In this document: piece by piece, positions 1 through 10,062 of the stretch | How the letters are laid out: every line of letters starts with the position of its first letter | How positions within the stretch are numbered: position 1 is the stretch's first letter | Source: CALGYY01 sp963678485 | GTDB lineage: Bacteria; Bacteroidota; Bacteroidia; Bacteroidales; CAIWKO01 | Direction: 5' to 3' | DNA: 64,000 nucleotides | NCBI GenBank assembly: GCA_963678485.1 | Contig: OY782882.1 | Location: forward strand, 3,658,001-3,722,000 | Made by a program: the position numbers and the translations under genes | The notes under the pieces: model-generated | The model's database searches: none | Seen by the model: only the letters and a program-made list of their open reading frames with translations | Told to the model about the DNA's origin: nothing

Positions 1-3000
1 GTCGAAGATGTGGATGTACAGATTCCGCTTGTTCCATTAACTGTCACCAAAGCATTGTTTGGAAGCATACTGGTTGTAAATGTGTTTACCGGAGCTGATG
101 CACCTTGCGAAGCGCCGTTGACGAAGAACTGATAATTGCTTGCCCCTCCTGCGGTGAATATTACCGTATCCCCAGCACATATAATTTGATCAGCATCAGA
201 CTGATTAAGGCTAACAACGGGGTAGGGGTGAACTTCGACAGTATAAATGTTTGCTGAAGTATTTAAACATCCATAGGTGGAGAGTCCTTGCATTGTGATG
301 ATATCGCCGTTATGCGCAGTATCGGTTGCATATACATTTATTCCGCTGAAAGGCGCAAGTTGAACGCCATTGAGATAATATGCAAACTGCTCAGCACCGC
401 TTGCAGTGAATGTTAGAATGTCGCCCTGACAAATGGCGGTATCAGCATCAGAACAACTGATCGTTGGTGTGGGTAATGGATAAATTGTCACATTCAAACC
501 TGATGGAGTGCAAGCGCCGGCACTTCCGCCTACCGTAACTAATTGACCATTGCTTAGTCCGACTGCATGATAAACTGAGTCCGGACCTAAGGTTGTGACA
601 CTACTGCCATCAACAAAATACTGATATTGCGAATCACCATGTGATACGAAGGTAATGGTATCGCTGGCGCAGATTTGAAGGGAGGTATGACCCCAGGTGA
701 TGGTTGGTCGCACATCAATAATCATTGTGGTATCCGCTGCAGCCGGGCAAGTCCCAAGGATGCCTGAAACGGTAACTGCATCTCCGTCGACCAGACCAGA
801 AGTAGAAAAGCTATTTGCAAAATCGAAGGCACCGGTAGAATCTCCATTTACATAGAATTGATATGTATCTGCACCTGATGCCTGATAGGTAACATTTTCT
901 CCTGCACAAATGATTCCGTCGGGATCAGAAATACTTAATGTGACCACAGGTGTTGGGTTCACAGTGATTTCAAGGGCATCGCTGCTCATGGCCTGACAGC
1001 CATATGCACTGGTTCCTTCAACGGTAAGCACATCGTCGTTTTGCAATGTAGAAAGAGATAATGTATTTAATGGTGAACTTGCACCGAGTGAATCACCGTT
1101 AAGGAAGAACTGATAAAAACTGCTGCCGCTTGCAGTGAAATTCAATGTATTGCCGGAGCAGATGGTTAATGAAGGATCAGAGCACACTAGGTTTACGATG
1201 GGCAACGGATTTACTTTCACAGTCAGGACATCACTGCTATTGGCACTACAGCCGGTCACTGTATTTTGTCCGTATACGGTAAAACTATCGCCGTTAACAG
1301 CATCAGTAAAACTCCATTGATTGTTAGTGTTGAACCCACCGGAAGTACTGCCATTCAGATAGAGCTGGTATTTATTTGCACCGCTTGCAATAAAATGGAT
1401 AGAGTCACCATCACAAATGGTGGTATCTGTTGGGATGGATGATAAATGAACCAATGGCAAAGGATTCACAGTGTATGTATAACGGGCACTCGTATCAACG
1501 CAGCCCATATATGTGAGAATAACATAGACTTCGTCACCATTGGCTAAGGCTGAGGTAGAAAAATGTGTAGAATCCGGCGATTGAATGATGGGATTACCAG
1601 CCATCATAAAAAGGTAATCGGGTGAAGGATTGACTGAGTTGGCCATGAACTTAACCGTATCACCAGCGCAGAGCGTGAGATCGGATTCAGTTGAACTTAG
1701 ATTTACATCTGCTTTGTAAATGGTGATGGTGTCAGTAAAATCGTCAAGGCAACCGGTGAGGGTGTCGATAGAGCGAAGGCTGACAACATATGAAGTGTAA
1801 AAACTATAGAGATGTGATGGCGAAACGAGTGTGGAGCTGTCAGTATCTCCAAAGCTCCAATGAAACTCGAGGTCGTTCTGGCTACCGCTGTAGGCCGTTG
1901 AGGTATTGGTAAAATGTGTACTATCATTATAGCAACTGGTAGGAGGAAGGCTAAAGGAGGCATTCGTTGGATTAGCTGCTTTGAAGAACCATTTGGTATT
2001 GTTCTGCACGTTGGTGCTAAATACTGCTGACGCACCTTTGGTGGCAGCAATGTCTCTAACGTTGAGGCAGACGCCACGAATGCTATCACCCACTGGTTTA
2101 TTTAAGGTTGCTGTAGCTCCAATATTTGACGATCTCAGATAAATTGAATCGCGGCAGCTGGCGCGCATAATAATGCTATCCAGCGTTTGAGTGCTTCCAG
2201 CCTGAAACTGCATATGCAGACCGGGATTGATTTTCAGCAGACCGAAGTGGTTTGAACTTTTAATGCTTGCTGAATAATAAACACCATTCAGTCCGGTTGC
2301 TCTGCATTTGAATTCTACCTGAGCATAGAGTTGTCCCCCGCCATCAAAGGCGTCGTGGAACGAAGGATTATCTTCCATGACAAGCTTGCTGGCATTCATA
2401 TACAGCTTAAAATATGTGCTGCTTTGAACATTGAAATTGTAGGCAACTGTAATATTGCTATTAGCAAGATAGGCGCGCTTTACAGTGTTTCCGGCCGATG
2501 AAATGATTCCCGCATAGATATTCTTTCCATTCGAGGAAAAGGTACCCGACACAAAAGTGAGAGCGTTTAGTGTGTCTAACGTCAGTGGGTTTAGCAGCTT
2601 CACTGTATCGGTTAAGCTGCGACCCTGAATGCTGAGATTTACGCCAAATTCCTTGCAAACCGGATCAAGTGATGTGTTACCAATTTGAGGTGCGAGTATC
2701 ATCTGAGGCGCATCCGCATCAGTGGATTGATATGCGGAGGTATAGCTGAGGCTAAGTGAATCGCAGAGTGTTACTGAACCTGAGGCAGTGAGATCACTTC
2801 CCAGAATCATTGCGGGTTTCCCGACAATGGAATCGGACCATATCATAGCATTGCAATAGGCGTTTTGCTCAATAATCACCGTGTCGTGACTACCGGGCGC
2901 TGCCAGATGTGTTTTATTAAATATTACTGTGTCAATTGGGCTAGGAAGGCAGGTGGCAGGTAATCCGGAAACTTCCCAGTTGCCTGGCTGACTCCATTTG

Positions 3001-5483
3001 TTGGAAATAAGACCGGTCCAGTAATAAGTCTTTATTGTTCCACTTCCTATGAAAGACCATCCAGAATACTTATTTATTCCGATAGCGTTTTGCACATAAT
3101 ATTTACGACTGCTGCTATTATTAGCACATACATTTCGTAAAATCACATTATCAATCAGAATCGAGTCATTAGTAGTATTCAATTCAAAGATTGCAGTATC
3201 AGCTGAGCCCGAATAATTGCTTAATATGATAGGGTTGGTGCAGCTTGCGCTTGCGATAATCGAATCAAATTTAATCGTATAAAGTGGTTCGCATTCGAGT
3301 AGTGATCCGGCATTGAGGGCGATTAAACGACAATTTATACCGCCGGCGATTTTGGTTTTCGGCGACATGATGCGGATAGTGTCGAAGCTTTTTCCGCTCG
3401 CCTTCACCATTACAAAATCAGTTGATGCATTGGTAAGCCGCACCGATCCTGAATTGTGAGTAAGGGTGAGATTGCTGCCACTGCTATTCCAAACGCTATC
3501 GTTGCCATAAAGATAAATGCGGCTATTGGAGTAATTGAGGGTCCTCATCTTTGAACCTCCCGCCAGCAGCGAATTGCAGCGAAGGGGATTACCATTTAAA
3601 TCGAATGTTCCAGCTGCAAGGGTGATTTTTCCATCAACATACAAACTATCACTAAGAACCCATTGTGGTTGACCATCAATAAGAATATTACAATTAATAT
3701 CGGCAGCATTGCTGCGGAAAGTGTGAACTTCATTTACTGAGGAAGTGAGGACCAATCCTGCACTTGGCGTGAGTTTCGTCAAGCTTTGCAATTGAACGCT
3801 GTCGGAAATATAAATAGCACCTGTTCCTGTCACAGTACCTATGCCTGTTATTCCTGACCATGTCATTTTCTGGCAGTAAGCATTACCTTTTAAAGTAACG
3901 GTAAATGCCCCTGCAGCGGAGGCGGCATTGAACACTACATTGGTGGCGCGGTTCGGGATACAGCTTCCGGCAGGGCCGCCTGATGTTGTAGACCAATGAT
4001 GGGAATCGTTCCAGTTTCCGCTTCCATTAATCCAATACATAGTAGAAGCAGCGACTGGTTCATTAATGGTCCATCCAACATTGTTGCCTTCATCGAAAGA
4101 GTTATTCGCCGTGAATGCTGCACCGCTGGCTTTAATGTTCTTTATTTTCAAATAGGATGTTGTGATTGGAACGGTCGATCTGAATACCGGCCGTGTGGTG
4201 TCGCATGTATAATCAAAATCGCAGCTCGGGCATTCGAGACAGAAAGCCTTAATATAATTGTAAGCACCACAATCGCCCAATGAAGTGATGTTGCTAACCC
4301 TTACAGTAATTCCTCTTGCAAATGCGACCGTAGTGGCAGAATCGAAAGCCAGCAGTGCTGTGGTGAAGGAGTTATACAGCATAGCATCAGAAGAGGGAAG
4401 GTGTACTTCCTTAAAACGGTACACCGAATCTTTGCCGAAGCTCACTTCAACAGTATCTGCACCTGCATAAGTGAAAAATATTTTCGCAGAATCGCTTATG
4501 AGCCTTAAGCCCCGTGAATTAAGATAAAGTGCATTATTGGCATTTTTGATTGTAACCACCGAGGATGAAAGGTTGATTGTACGAACCATGGAATTATTAC
4601 TGCTAATTGATGCGGCTGTTACAGGAAATCCTCGTGTGTAGAAGTATACGCTGCTGGTGAAATCCAGATCACCAAGCATGGAGAACTGACTGAGCAGATA
4701 CATTTTTCTACCACCATTTACGAACACCTTTCCTGGAATCAGGGTGGTGTACATATTTAAATAGTTGGTATCAGTGGTATTAAAATCAAGGTACAATGGC
4801 CCGTTCTGATGAAATCCCATGAGTCCGGAAACAGCCATAGAACCACAAACAGTAAGCGTATCATTACAATACCAATGAGGATTGGTAACTGTAACAGAGG
4901 CTTTGTAGGTTGTGTCTGTATTGAAATGTTTGCACGATACGTTATGCCCGTTGGTATTCACCGAACCATCAACGACCGATAAATGATTGTATGGCAGATA
5001 TAATCCGCTCATTAGCACAGCAGAATCTGAAGCAAACTGGGCATCGCATTTCAAAATAAAATCTTTGGTGTCGATACGGGCGATGATCGGACTTGCTGCG
5101 GCGATAATCAGTCTTCCCTGAAAATTGAATGTGAGATTAGTAGATAAAATGCAGCTACCATGTATAGTCAGCCTTGCTGTATAGCCCGAAATAAACTCTG
5201 TTGCAATACTTAAACCGCTCCAATCCATCATGGCACATTCACCAATGAGTGTATCAAGATAAACCGATTGGTCGCTGAGGGTGAATGAATTAGCATCAAA
5301 ATAGACACTGTCTGCTGCACCGGGTATGGAAAGCTGCATGGTAGAACCGCCAGTGGTGGTCGCCCAATGATGAGATACATCTGTCCAATTACCCCCATTA
5401 CCTACCCAATAATACCTATTGGCAAGAGCCGATTGTAGCGTAAAAAATGATGAAATGACTAAAAGTAAAAGAAGCTTTTTCAT
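1..5483 (-). CDS. Giant secreted multidomain surface protein, C-terminus beyond the window
   Basis: Open on the minus strand from an ATG at 5483 to the window edge, so at least 1827 residues; the stop is not visible. The first ~21 residues form a signal peptide (KK, Leu-rich core, ending SALA). Three modules begin with a YYW/MYW...GNW...W pattern near residues 22, 480 and 820, each followed by beta-rich sequence. A PKD-like domain (FHWSFGDTDSS) lies near residue 1200. From about residue 1270 there are seven ~85-residue Ig/PKD-like repeats, most marked by C-x-G-D/N...F-x-A-x-G...YQF-x-x-N-G. This architecture is usual for T9SS-exported adhesin-like proteins of Bacteroidota; the sorting domain that would prove export lies outside, so T9SS export is inference. 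It diverges from the plus-strand operon across 163 bp. No enzyme domain seen. Confidence 0.85.
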   Translation of the reverse strand, partial: MKKLLLLLVISSFFTLQSALANRYYWVGNGGNWTDVSHHWATTTGGSTMQLSIPGAADSVYFDANSFTLSDQSVYLDTLIGECAMMDWSGLSIATEFISGYTARLTIHGSCILSTNLTFNFQGRLIIAAASPIIARIDTKDFILKCDAQFASDSAVLMSGLYLPYNHLSVVDGSVNTNGHNVSCKHFNTDTTYKASVTVTNPHWYCNDTLTVCGSMAVSGLMGFHQNGPLYLDFNTTDTNYLNMYTTLIPGKVFVNGGRKMYLLSQFSMLGDLDFTSSVYFYTRGFPVTAASISSNNSMVRTINLSSSVVTIKNANNALYLNSRGLRLISDSAKIFFTYAGADTVEVSFGKDSVYRFKEVHLPSSDAMLYNSFTTALLAFDSATTVAFARGITVRVSNITSLGDCGAYNYIKAFCLECPSCDFDYTCDTTRPVFRSTVPITTSYLKIKNIKASGAAFTANNSFDEGNNVGWTINEPVAASTMYWINGSGNWNDSHHWSTTSGGPAGSCIPNRATNVVFNAASAAGAFTVTLKGNAYCQKMTWSGITGIGTVTGTGAIYISDSVQLQSLTKLTPSAGLVLTSSVNEVHTFRSNAADINCNILIDGQPQWVLSDSLYVDGKITLAAGTFDLNGNPLRCNSLLAGGSKMRTLNYSNSRIYLYGNDSVWNSSGSNLTLTHNSGSVRLTNASTDFVMVKASGKSFDTIRIMSPKTKIAGGINCRLIALNAGSLLECEPLYTIKFDSIIASASCTNPIILSNYSGSADTAIFELNTTNDSILIDNVILRNVCANNSSSRKYYVQNAIGINKYSGWSFIGSGTIKTYYWTGLISNKWSQPGNWEVSGLPATCLPSPIDTVIFNKTHLAAPGSHDTVIIEQNAYCNAMIWSDSIVGKPAMILGSDLTASGSVTLCDSLSLSYTSAYQSTDADAPQMILAPQIGNTSLDPVCKEFGVNLSIQGRSLTDTVKLLNPLTLDTLNALTFVSGTFSSNGKNIYAGIISSAGNTVKRAYLANSNITVAYNFNVQSSTYFKLYMNASKLVMEDNPSFHDAFDGGGQLYAQVEFKCRATGLNGVYYSASIKSSNHFGLLKINPGLHMQFQAGSTQTLDSIIMRASCRDSIYLRSSNIGATATLNKPVGDSIRGVCLNVRDIAATKGASAVFSTNVQNNTKWFFKAANPTNASFSLPPTSCYNDSTHFTNTSTAYSGSQNDLEFHWSFGDTDSSTLVSPSHLYSFYTSYVVSLRSIDTLTGCLDDFTDTITIYKADVNLSSTESDLTLCAGDTVKFMANSVNPSPDYLFMMAGNPIIQSPDSTHFSTSALANGDEVYVILTYMGCVDTSARYTYTVNPLPLVHLSSIPTDTTICDGDSIHFIASGANKYQLYLNGSTSGGFNTNNQWSFTDAVNGDSFTVYGQNTVTGCSANSSDVLTVKVNPLPIVNLVCSDPSLTICSGNTLNFTASGSSFYQFFLNGDSLGASSPLNTLSLSTLQNDDVLTVEGTSAYGCQAMSSDALEITVNPTPVVTLSISDPDGIICAGENVTYQASGADTYQFYVNGDSTGAFDFANSFSTSGLVDGDAVTVSGILGTCPAAADTTMIIDVRPTITWGHTSLQICASDTITFVSHGDSQYQYFVDGSSVTTLGPDSVYHAVGLSNGQLVTVGGSAGACTPSGLNVTIYPLPTPTISCSDADTAICQGDILTFTASGAEQFAYYLNGVQLAPFSGINVYATDTAHNGDIITMQGLSTYGCLNTSANIYTVEVHPYPVVSLNQSDADQIICAGDTVIFTAGGASNYQFFVNGASQGASAPVNTFTTSMLPNNALVTVNGTSGICTSTSS

Positions 5484-5646
5484 AAGAAAATGTTAAGTAC
5501 CTGAAAAACAAATATCAACGAAGATGTTAATTTTGAGCTGCGAAAATTACAAAGTTTTTTTTTGATTTGACAAAATTATGTTTTTATTTTGCTGAATATT
5601 TAAATTTTTATATTATAAATGCAAGTGGGTCAATAAATTTAATTTC

Positions 5647-6225
5647 ATGAAAATAAAATATACATTTCTCTTAGTTGCTTTGTTATTTTTTTGTCAAAAT
5701 ATTGCATCTGCTCAAATACAGGGACAGACCCCATCACAACCTGATGTCAAGGCTCAAACATACGTATATGACAGTACAGGGATCCCCGTTGATTTAGCTA
5801 AAGACCTCAATGATACACTCACTCCACTACCTAATACGAATGCAAAGCTGCGACTGCCACGTTATTTTGAACCTTTTGCTAATGGAAAGATTGTCGGTTT
5901 TCTCCACAAAGGAACATCAAGCAGTATAATTGCGTATGAATATCCTGGTAAAGCCTTTACTGCTCTTACCAGTAAAATTTCAGACACTACTTTTTCCAAA
6001 CAGGGAGCTGAGTTGCTTGAGGTCTTAACCTTAAAGCAAAATGATGGTTCTCCTGCTACTGCTTATGTGCTGAGGTTCAAGACGCCTACTGCACCTGTTA
6101 TTCGTATCATGTATTTTACCGGGGATTATCAAACCACCTATTATCTTATTGCCAATGTGCCCGAGGTGGTATCGAAGCTGATAAGAAATGTAATTCTTGC
6201 TAGTTTTCAAACCCTGGAATATTAA
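5647..6225 (+). CDS. Hypothetical secreted protein, first gene of the SprB operon
   Basis: 192 residues. N-terminal signal peptide (MKIKYTFLLVALLFF, cleavage likely after ASA), then a ~170-residue mixed region with no motif I recognise. It lacks a lipobox, SprB repeat or T9SS sorting domain. It is followed after 12 bp by the first SprB-repeat gene, so it is probably co-transcribed with the surface-display operon up to 15326. A periplasmic or outer-membrane accessory role for that operon is inference from position only. The ATG start fits the signal peptide. Confidence 0.7.
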   Translation: MKIKYTFLLVALLFFCQNIASAQIQGQTPSQPDVKAQTYVYDSTGIPVDLAKDLNDTLTPLPNTNAKLRLPRYFEPFANGKIVGFLHKGTSSSIIAYEYPGKAFTALTSKISDTTFSKQGAELLEVLTLKQNDGSPATAYVLRFKTPTAPVIRIMYFTGDYQTTYYLIANVPEVVSKLIRNVILASFQTLEY

Positions 6226-6237
6226 ACGTTTTCGCGC

Positions 6238-9200
6238 ATGAAAAAACTTTTACTTCTTTTACTGCTTACAGTGAATCTATGCAGTTTTACTGTGAAAGCG
6301 CAGGATACGATTGTAATGCAGAACGTTACTTTCGAGACTGACAGCCAAAGTTTATGGGGGCCTACTTGGGGTGGAATTAACATCGATTATCCCTTTTTCG
6401 ATTGGGGTTGGAACACATCTGGGAACTATGGTGGTATCAGCGAACTTGCCGGATTTCACTTCGGTGCTACACTTGCCGCTTCAACCTGGGGTTCCTTTGG
6501 AGCTGGCTTGACCATAAAAATCGGTAACGAAATGGTTACTGTTGATTATGAGGCCGATGTCGCTCTTCGAATGCCTGCGGCAAAAACGTTTAATCGAGGA
6601 GAAGAAGTAGCCATCAAAACTTCTTACACCCCTGATCCGTCCGGTTGCTCTATTGGTTATGGAAAATATGATTTTTTATTTAAGCTATGGTTGAAAATGG
6701 GCTTGGGAGTGCATCTTAATGGACAGGCTTGTGTCTTTAGCTGTACTAATTACTCTTTGCTTAATGTTGAGTTACCAACCGATACCTTCGACCTGGTCTC
6801 AATCACACCCACCGATATAGAATTGCTTGAAGGCTTGTATGAAATTCCTTCAAACGATTATTTCAATAATATGACCATCACTTATTCTGATGACAAGGGT
6901 ATTATTGATCTTACTATACAGCTGCCGCAGAATGGCGATTCAACAATATTTATGTCGGGAAACAATGTGGTTGCAGCCTCTGCGCCTTTTGAATATGCAT
7001 CAATAACTTTCGATATACCAAAATTTATTGGAGCGCTGAATATTCCCTATGTAAGCGCATTTTTCGGCAATCTTTCAAATTCATGGAATCTGGGGCCGCT
7101 TAATGTTTGGTATACTTTGCTAAAAGCCGGCTTCGCATTACGCTTGTATCACAGGCAGGTTCTCACTTTCAGACCAACGATGTACACTCAGCTCAAGTTT
7201 CCCACCGTGGTGGATTATAAGGTCGTAACACCGGGAAATTCTTTGGTCGCCTCTGGCAGCGATTCGGTGGTCACCTGTCTTGTGGGGAATAATGTCAAGT
7301 TTAATTATCCCTGCAACTACGAGTTTATGGATATCTCGGCAAAATACAGTATCACCAACACTTTCACAAATCACACTTACGATAGTCTGGCCTTTAATTT
7401 TTATCTTCAAATTCTGGGCTTCGGCATTACAATGCCCAACACAGAAATTATTCCTGAAATCTGCATTCCTATCTACGAGCCTTGTGGACCTTGGTACTGC
7501 TATATTTGCGATTGGTGCTACTGCTGTGATGTTTGTACTCCAGCTGTTGTATTCCCAGGATTTAGCTGGGGTTGGGGGCCATTGGTTGATAAGGAGTATA
7601 ATATTTTCAATATATCCTATGATTGGGTGAACAGGACCTGGCCATTAACTGGATTCAACACTGTGACTAAACCACCATTCCGATTACGTCCAAAACCATA
7701 TTCTGTTAATGCTGTTTCTACTGCCGTGGCCTGTTATGGACAAAGCACAGGAACTGCTACAGCCACGCTGCTGAATGGCAAACCTCCATACCGTTACGAA
7801 TGGTCGAATGGAGTCGTGCATACCAGCAGCAGTTCTACCGATCAGGTGACCAATCTTGGTGCAGGAACGCATTATGTTATTGTTACAGATGTTAACAATT
7901 GCGCTACATTTACTGATGTGATCGTTGGACAACCCGCTACAGCCCTTGCAGTGGACGCAATTGTTCACCCGGTCGACTGCTATAGTAACCTTACCGGAAG
8001 CATCAACCTTTCGCCATCTGGCGGAACTGCCGGTTATTCATACTCCTGGAACAGCGGTCAAATCTCGCAAGATATTAACGGAGTTGCTGCCGGAAATTAT
8101 ACCGTTACTGTTTCTGACTTGAATGGTTGTACTTCAGTTCAAAGTTATTCAGTAGCTCAGCCGCCTCAATTGCTTGCTACTACCGTCTTCTCTAATGTGA
8201 ACTGTCACGGCGATTCCACCGCGACCGCTTCTGTATCTGCAGTTGGTGGAATTTTGCCATACACTTATAACTGGTCGAATGGCGCATCAGCACCAGCGGT
8301 CACCGCCCTTGCTGCAGGATCATATGTAGTGACGGTTACTGATTTTAATGGCTGTCAGAATACTCAAAGCATTACTGTTTCACAACCTGCTCAGGCGGTT
8401 GATCTGGCAGTAGCAACGGGGAATGTGATGTGTTACGGCGATGCCAGTGGTTACGTGCATATTGCACCCAATGGAGGAACAGCACCTTATAGCACACAGT
8501 GGTATAATCCTGCCGGACAAATCCTCAATCAAAGCAGCAGCAATATGGATTCAATATTTACGGGAACGTATACTGCTGTTGTTACGGATGCTTTGGGATG
8601 TGTGGTTGATACTACAGTTTCTATACTTCAGCCACCTCAAATTCAGCATGGTTTCTCAACGGTTGATAATTTGTGCTTTGGAGAATCCAACGGAAGTATC
8701 AGTCTACTTGTTTCCGGTGGCACACTTCCTTTCACCTATACCTGGTCGAACGGCGACTCTGACACTTCGCTTAGCTCGTTACCTGCAGGAAATTATGCTG
8801 TCACAATTACCGATGCAAACGGTTGTAATGTGCTAAGCAGTGTTAGTATTTATCAACCCGCCACCGCAGTGGCCGCAAGCGTTATTCCTCTCAACGTGCT
8901 ATGCTTTGGCAATAGCACTGGTCAGGCTAATCTTGCCCCAGTTGGCGGAACACCACCATACACTTATTTATGGTCGAACGGTTTCACAGGTGAAGATCTT
9001 AACAGCGTTGCTGCTGGAGCCTATACTGTTACAGTGACCGACAACAATGGCTGTAATGCATATAGTGGAACAGTAATCAAACAGCCTTTAGATTCCTTGT
9101 CTGTTCTGACGACAGTTAGTAATGCCAGTTGCAACGGACTCAGTGATGGAAGTATTTTAATTCATGCCTCGGGAGGAACAACTCCATATTATATTCGCTG

Positions 9201-10053
9201 GGATGATACGGATTATCTGATAAGCAGCACTGGTCATTTATTAAGTAACCTACCTGCAGGAACCTATCAATTCATTGTTACTGATGCTAACGGTTGTCAG
9301 GTCGTTCGCAATATTACGATTACTGCGCCTGTTGCGATGCAACTCGACGCTTCATCTACCATCGTCCACTGCTTTGCAGGAAACGACGGCTCTCTCGACC
9401 TCAGTGTAATTGGCGGAACATTGCCATATACTTATCATTGGTCGAATGGAAGTAGCGCTGAGGATATTGCTGGTCTTACCGCAGGAAGCTACTCTGTAAC
9501 GGTAAGCGATGCCAATGGATGTGCCGTATCGCAAAGTTTCCAGGTTGGTACCATGCCGGAAATACAAGTCATTGGTAAAGTCAGCCCGATTAGTTGCATC
9601 GATAACGCCGACGGCACTATCTCGATAACAGCTACTGGTGGCGCAGGCAATATTGGATATCTCTGGTCAACAGGAAGTACGTTGAGTTCCATTAAAGACC
9701 TTGCCTCGGGTAATTATTCATTAACTGTTACTGATGCCAACGGATGCTCCCGCGTGATGGAATTCTTCGTTCCAGAAAGCGAACTGGAGTGCATCTCCAT
9801 ACCTAATACATTTACGCCTAACGATGATGGAGTCAATGATGAATGGATCATTCGCAACATTGATTTGTATCCTGAGAACAGCGTAAAGATCTTCAATCGC
9901 TGGGGTAACCTGATGTATGAAGCATCTCCGTACACCCCGGCCTGGGACGGTACCTTTAAGGGTGATCCAGTCCCGGCTGAAACCTATTATTACATTATTA
10001 ACCTTAATAATGGGACTGCAGTATTCACTGGAACAGTAACTATTGTTAGATAA
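6238..10053 (+). CDS. SprB-repeat protein with gliding-type (CHU_C, type B) T9SS domain
   Basis: 1271 residues. Signal peptide 1-21; a ~460-residue unique beta-rich region; then nine SprB-type repeats (about 485-1180), each of the form C-x-G...G-S/T...GG-T-x-P-Y-x-Y-x-W-S-N-G followed by Y-x-V-T-V-T-D-x-N-G-C. The last ~80 residues are a gliding-motility-associated C-terminal domain (NTFTPNDDGVNDEW, then IFNRWG, WDG, PAETYYY). Proteins of this build are exported by T9SS and displayed as adhesins or gliding fibres; type B domains are known to depend on SprF/PorP partners, and one lies two genes downstream. Odd: residues 409-433 hold eight cysteines (C-x6-C-x4-C-x2-C-x2-C-x-CC-x2-C), unlike the rest. 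Nine bp before the next gene. Confidence 0.92.
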   Translation: MKKLLLLLLLTVNLCSFTVKAQDTIVMQNVTFETDSQSLWGPTWGGINIDYPFFDWGWNTSGNYGGISELAGFHFGATLAASTWGSFGAGLTIKIGNEMVTVDYEADVALRMPAAKTFNRGEEVAIKTSYTPDPSGCSIGYGKYDFLFKLWLKMGLGVHLNGQACVFSCTNYSLLNVELPTDTFDLVSITPTDIELLEGLYEIPSNDYFNNMTITYSDDKGIIDLTIQLPQNGDSTIFMSGNNVVAASAPFEYASITFDIPKFIGALNIPYVSAFFGNLSNSWNLGPLNVWYTLLKAGFALRLYHRQVLTFRPTMYTQLKFPTVVDYKVVTPGNSLVASGSDSVVTCLVGNNVKFNYPCNYEFMDISAKYSITNTFTNHTYDSLAFNFYLQILGFGITMPNTEIIPEICIPIYEPCGPWYCYICDWCYCCDVCTPAVVFPGFSWGWGPLVDKEYNIFNISYDWVNRTWPLTGFNTVTKPPFRLRPKPYSVNAVSTAVACYGQSTGTATATLLNGKPPYRYEWSNGVVHTSSSSTDQVTNLGAGTHYVIVTDVNNCATFTDVIVGQPATALAVDAIVHPVDCYSNLTGSINLSPSGGTAGYSYSWNSGQISQDINGVAAGNYTVTVSDLNGCTSVQSYSVAQPPQLLATTVFSNVNCHGDSTATASVSAVGGILPYTYNWSNGASAPAVTALAAGSYVVTVTDFNGCQNTQSITVSQPAQAVDLAVATGNVMCYGDASGYVHIAPNGGTAPYSTQWYNPAGQILNQSSSNMDSIFTGTYTAVVTDALGCVVDTTVSILQPPQIQHGFSTVDNLCFGESNGSISLLVSGGTLPFTYTWSNGDSDTSLSSLPAGNYAVTITDANGCNVLSSVSIYQPATAVAASVIPLNVLCFGNSTGQANLAPVGGTPPYTYLWSNGFTGEDLNSVAAGAYTVTVTDNNGCNAYSGTVIKQPLDSLSVLTTVSNASCNGLSDGSILIHASGGTTPYYIRWDDTDYLISSTGHLLSNLPAGTYQFIVTDANGCQVVRNITITAPVAMQLDASSTIVHCFAGNDGSLDLSVIGGTLPYTYHWSNGSSAEDIAGLTAGSYSVTVSDANGCAVSQSFQVGTMPEIQVIGKVSPISCIDNADGTISITATGGAGNIGYLWSTGSTLSSIKDLASGNYSLTVTDANGCSRVMEFFVPESELECISIPNTFTPNDDGVNDEWIIRNIDLYPENSVKIFNRWGNLMYEASPYTPAWDGTFKGDPVPAETYYYIINLNNGTAVFTGTVTIVR

Positions 10054-10062
10054 TTCAAGGAT

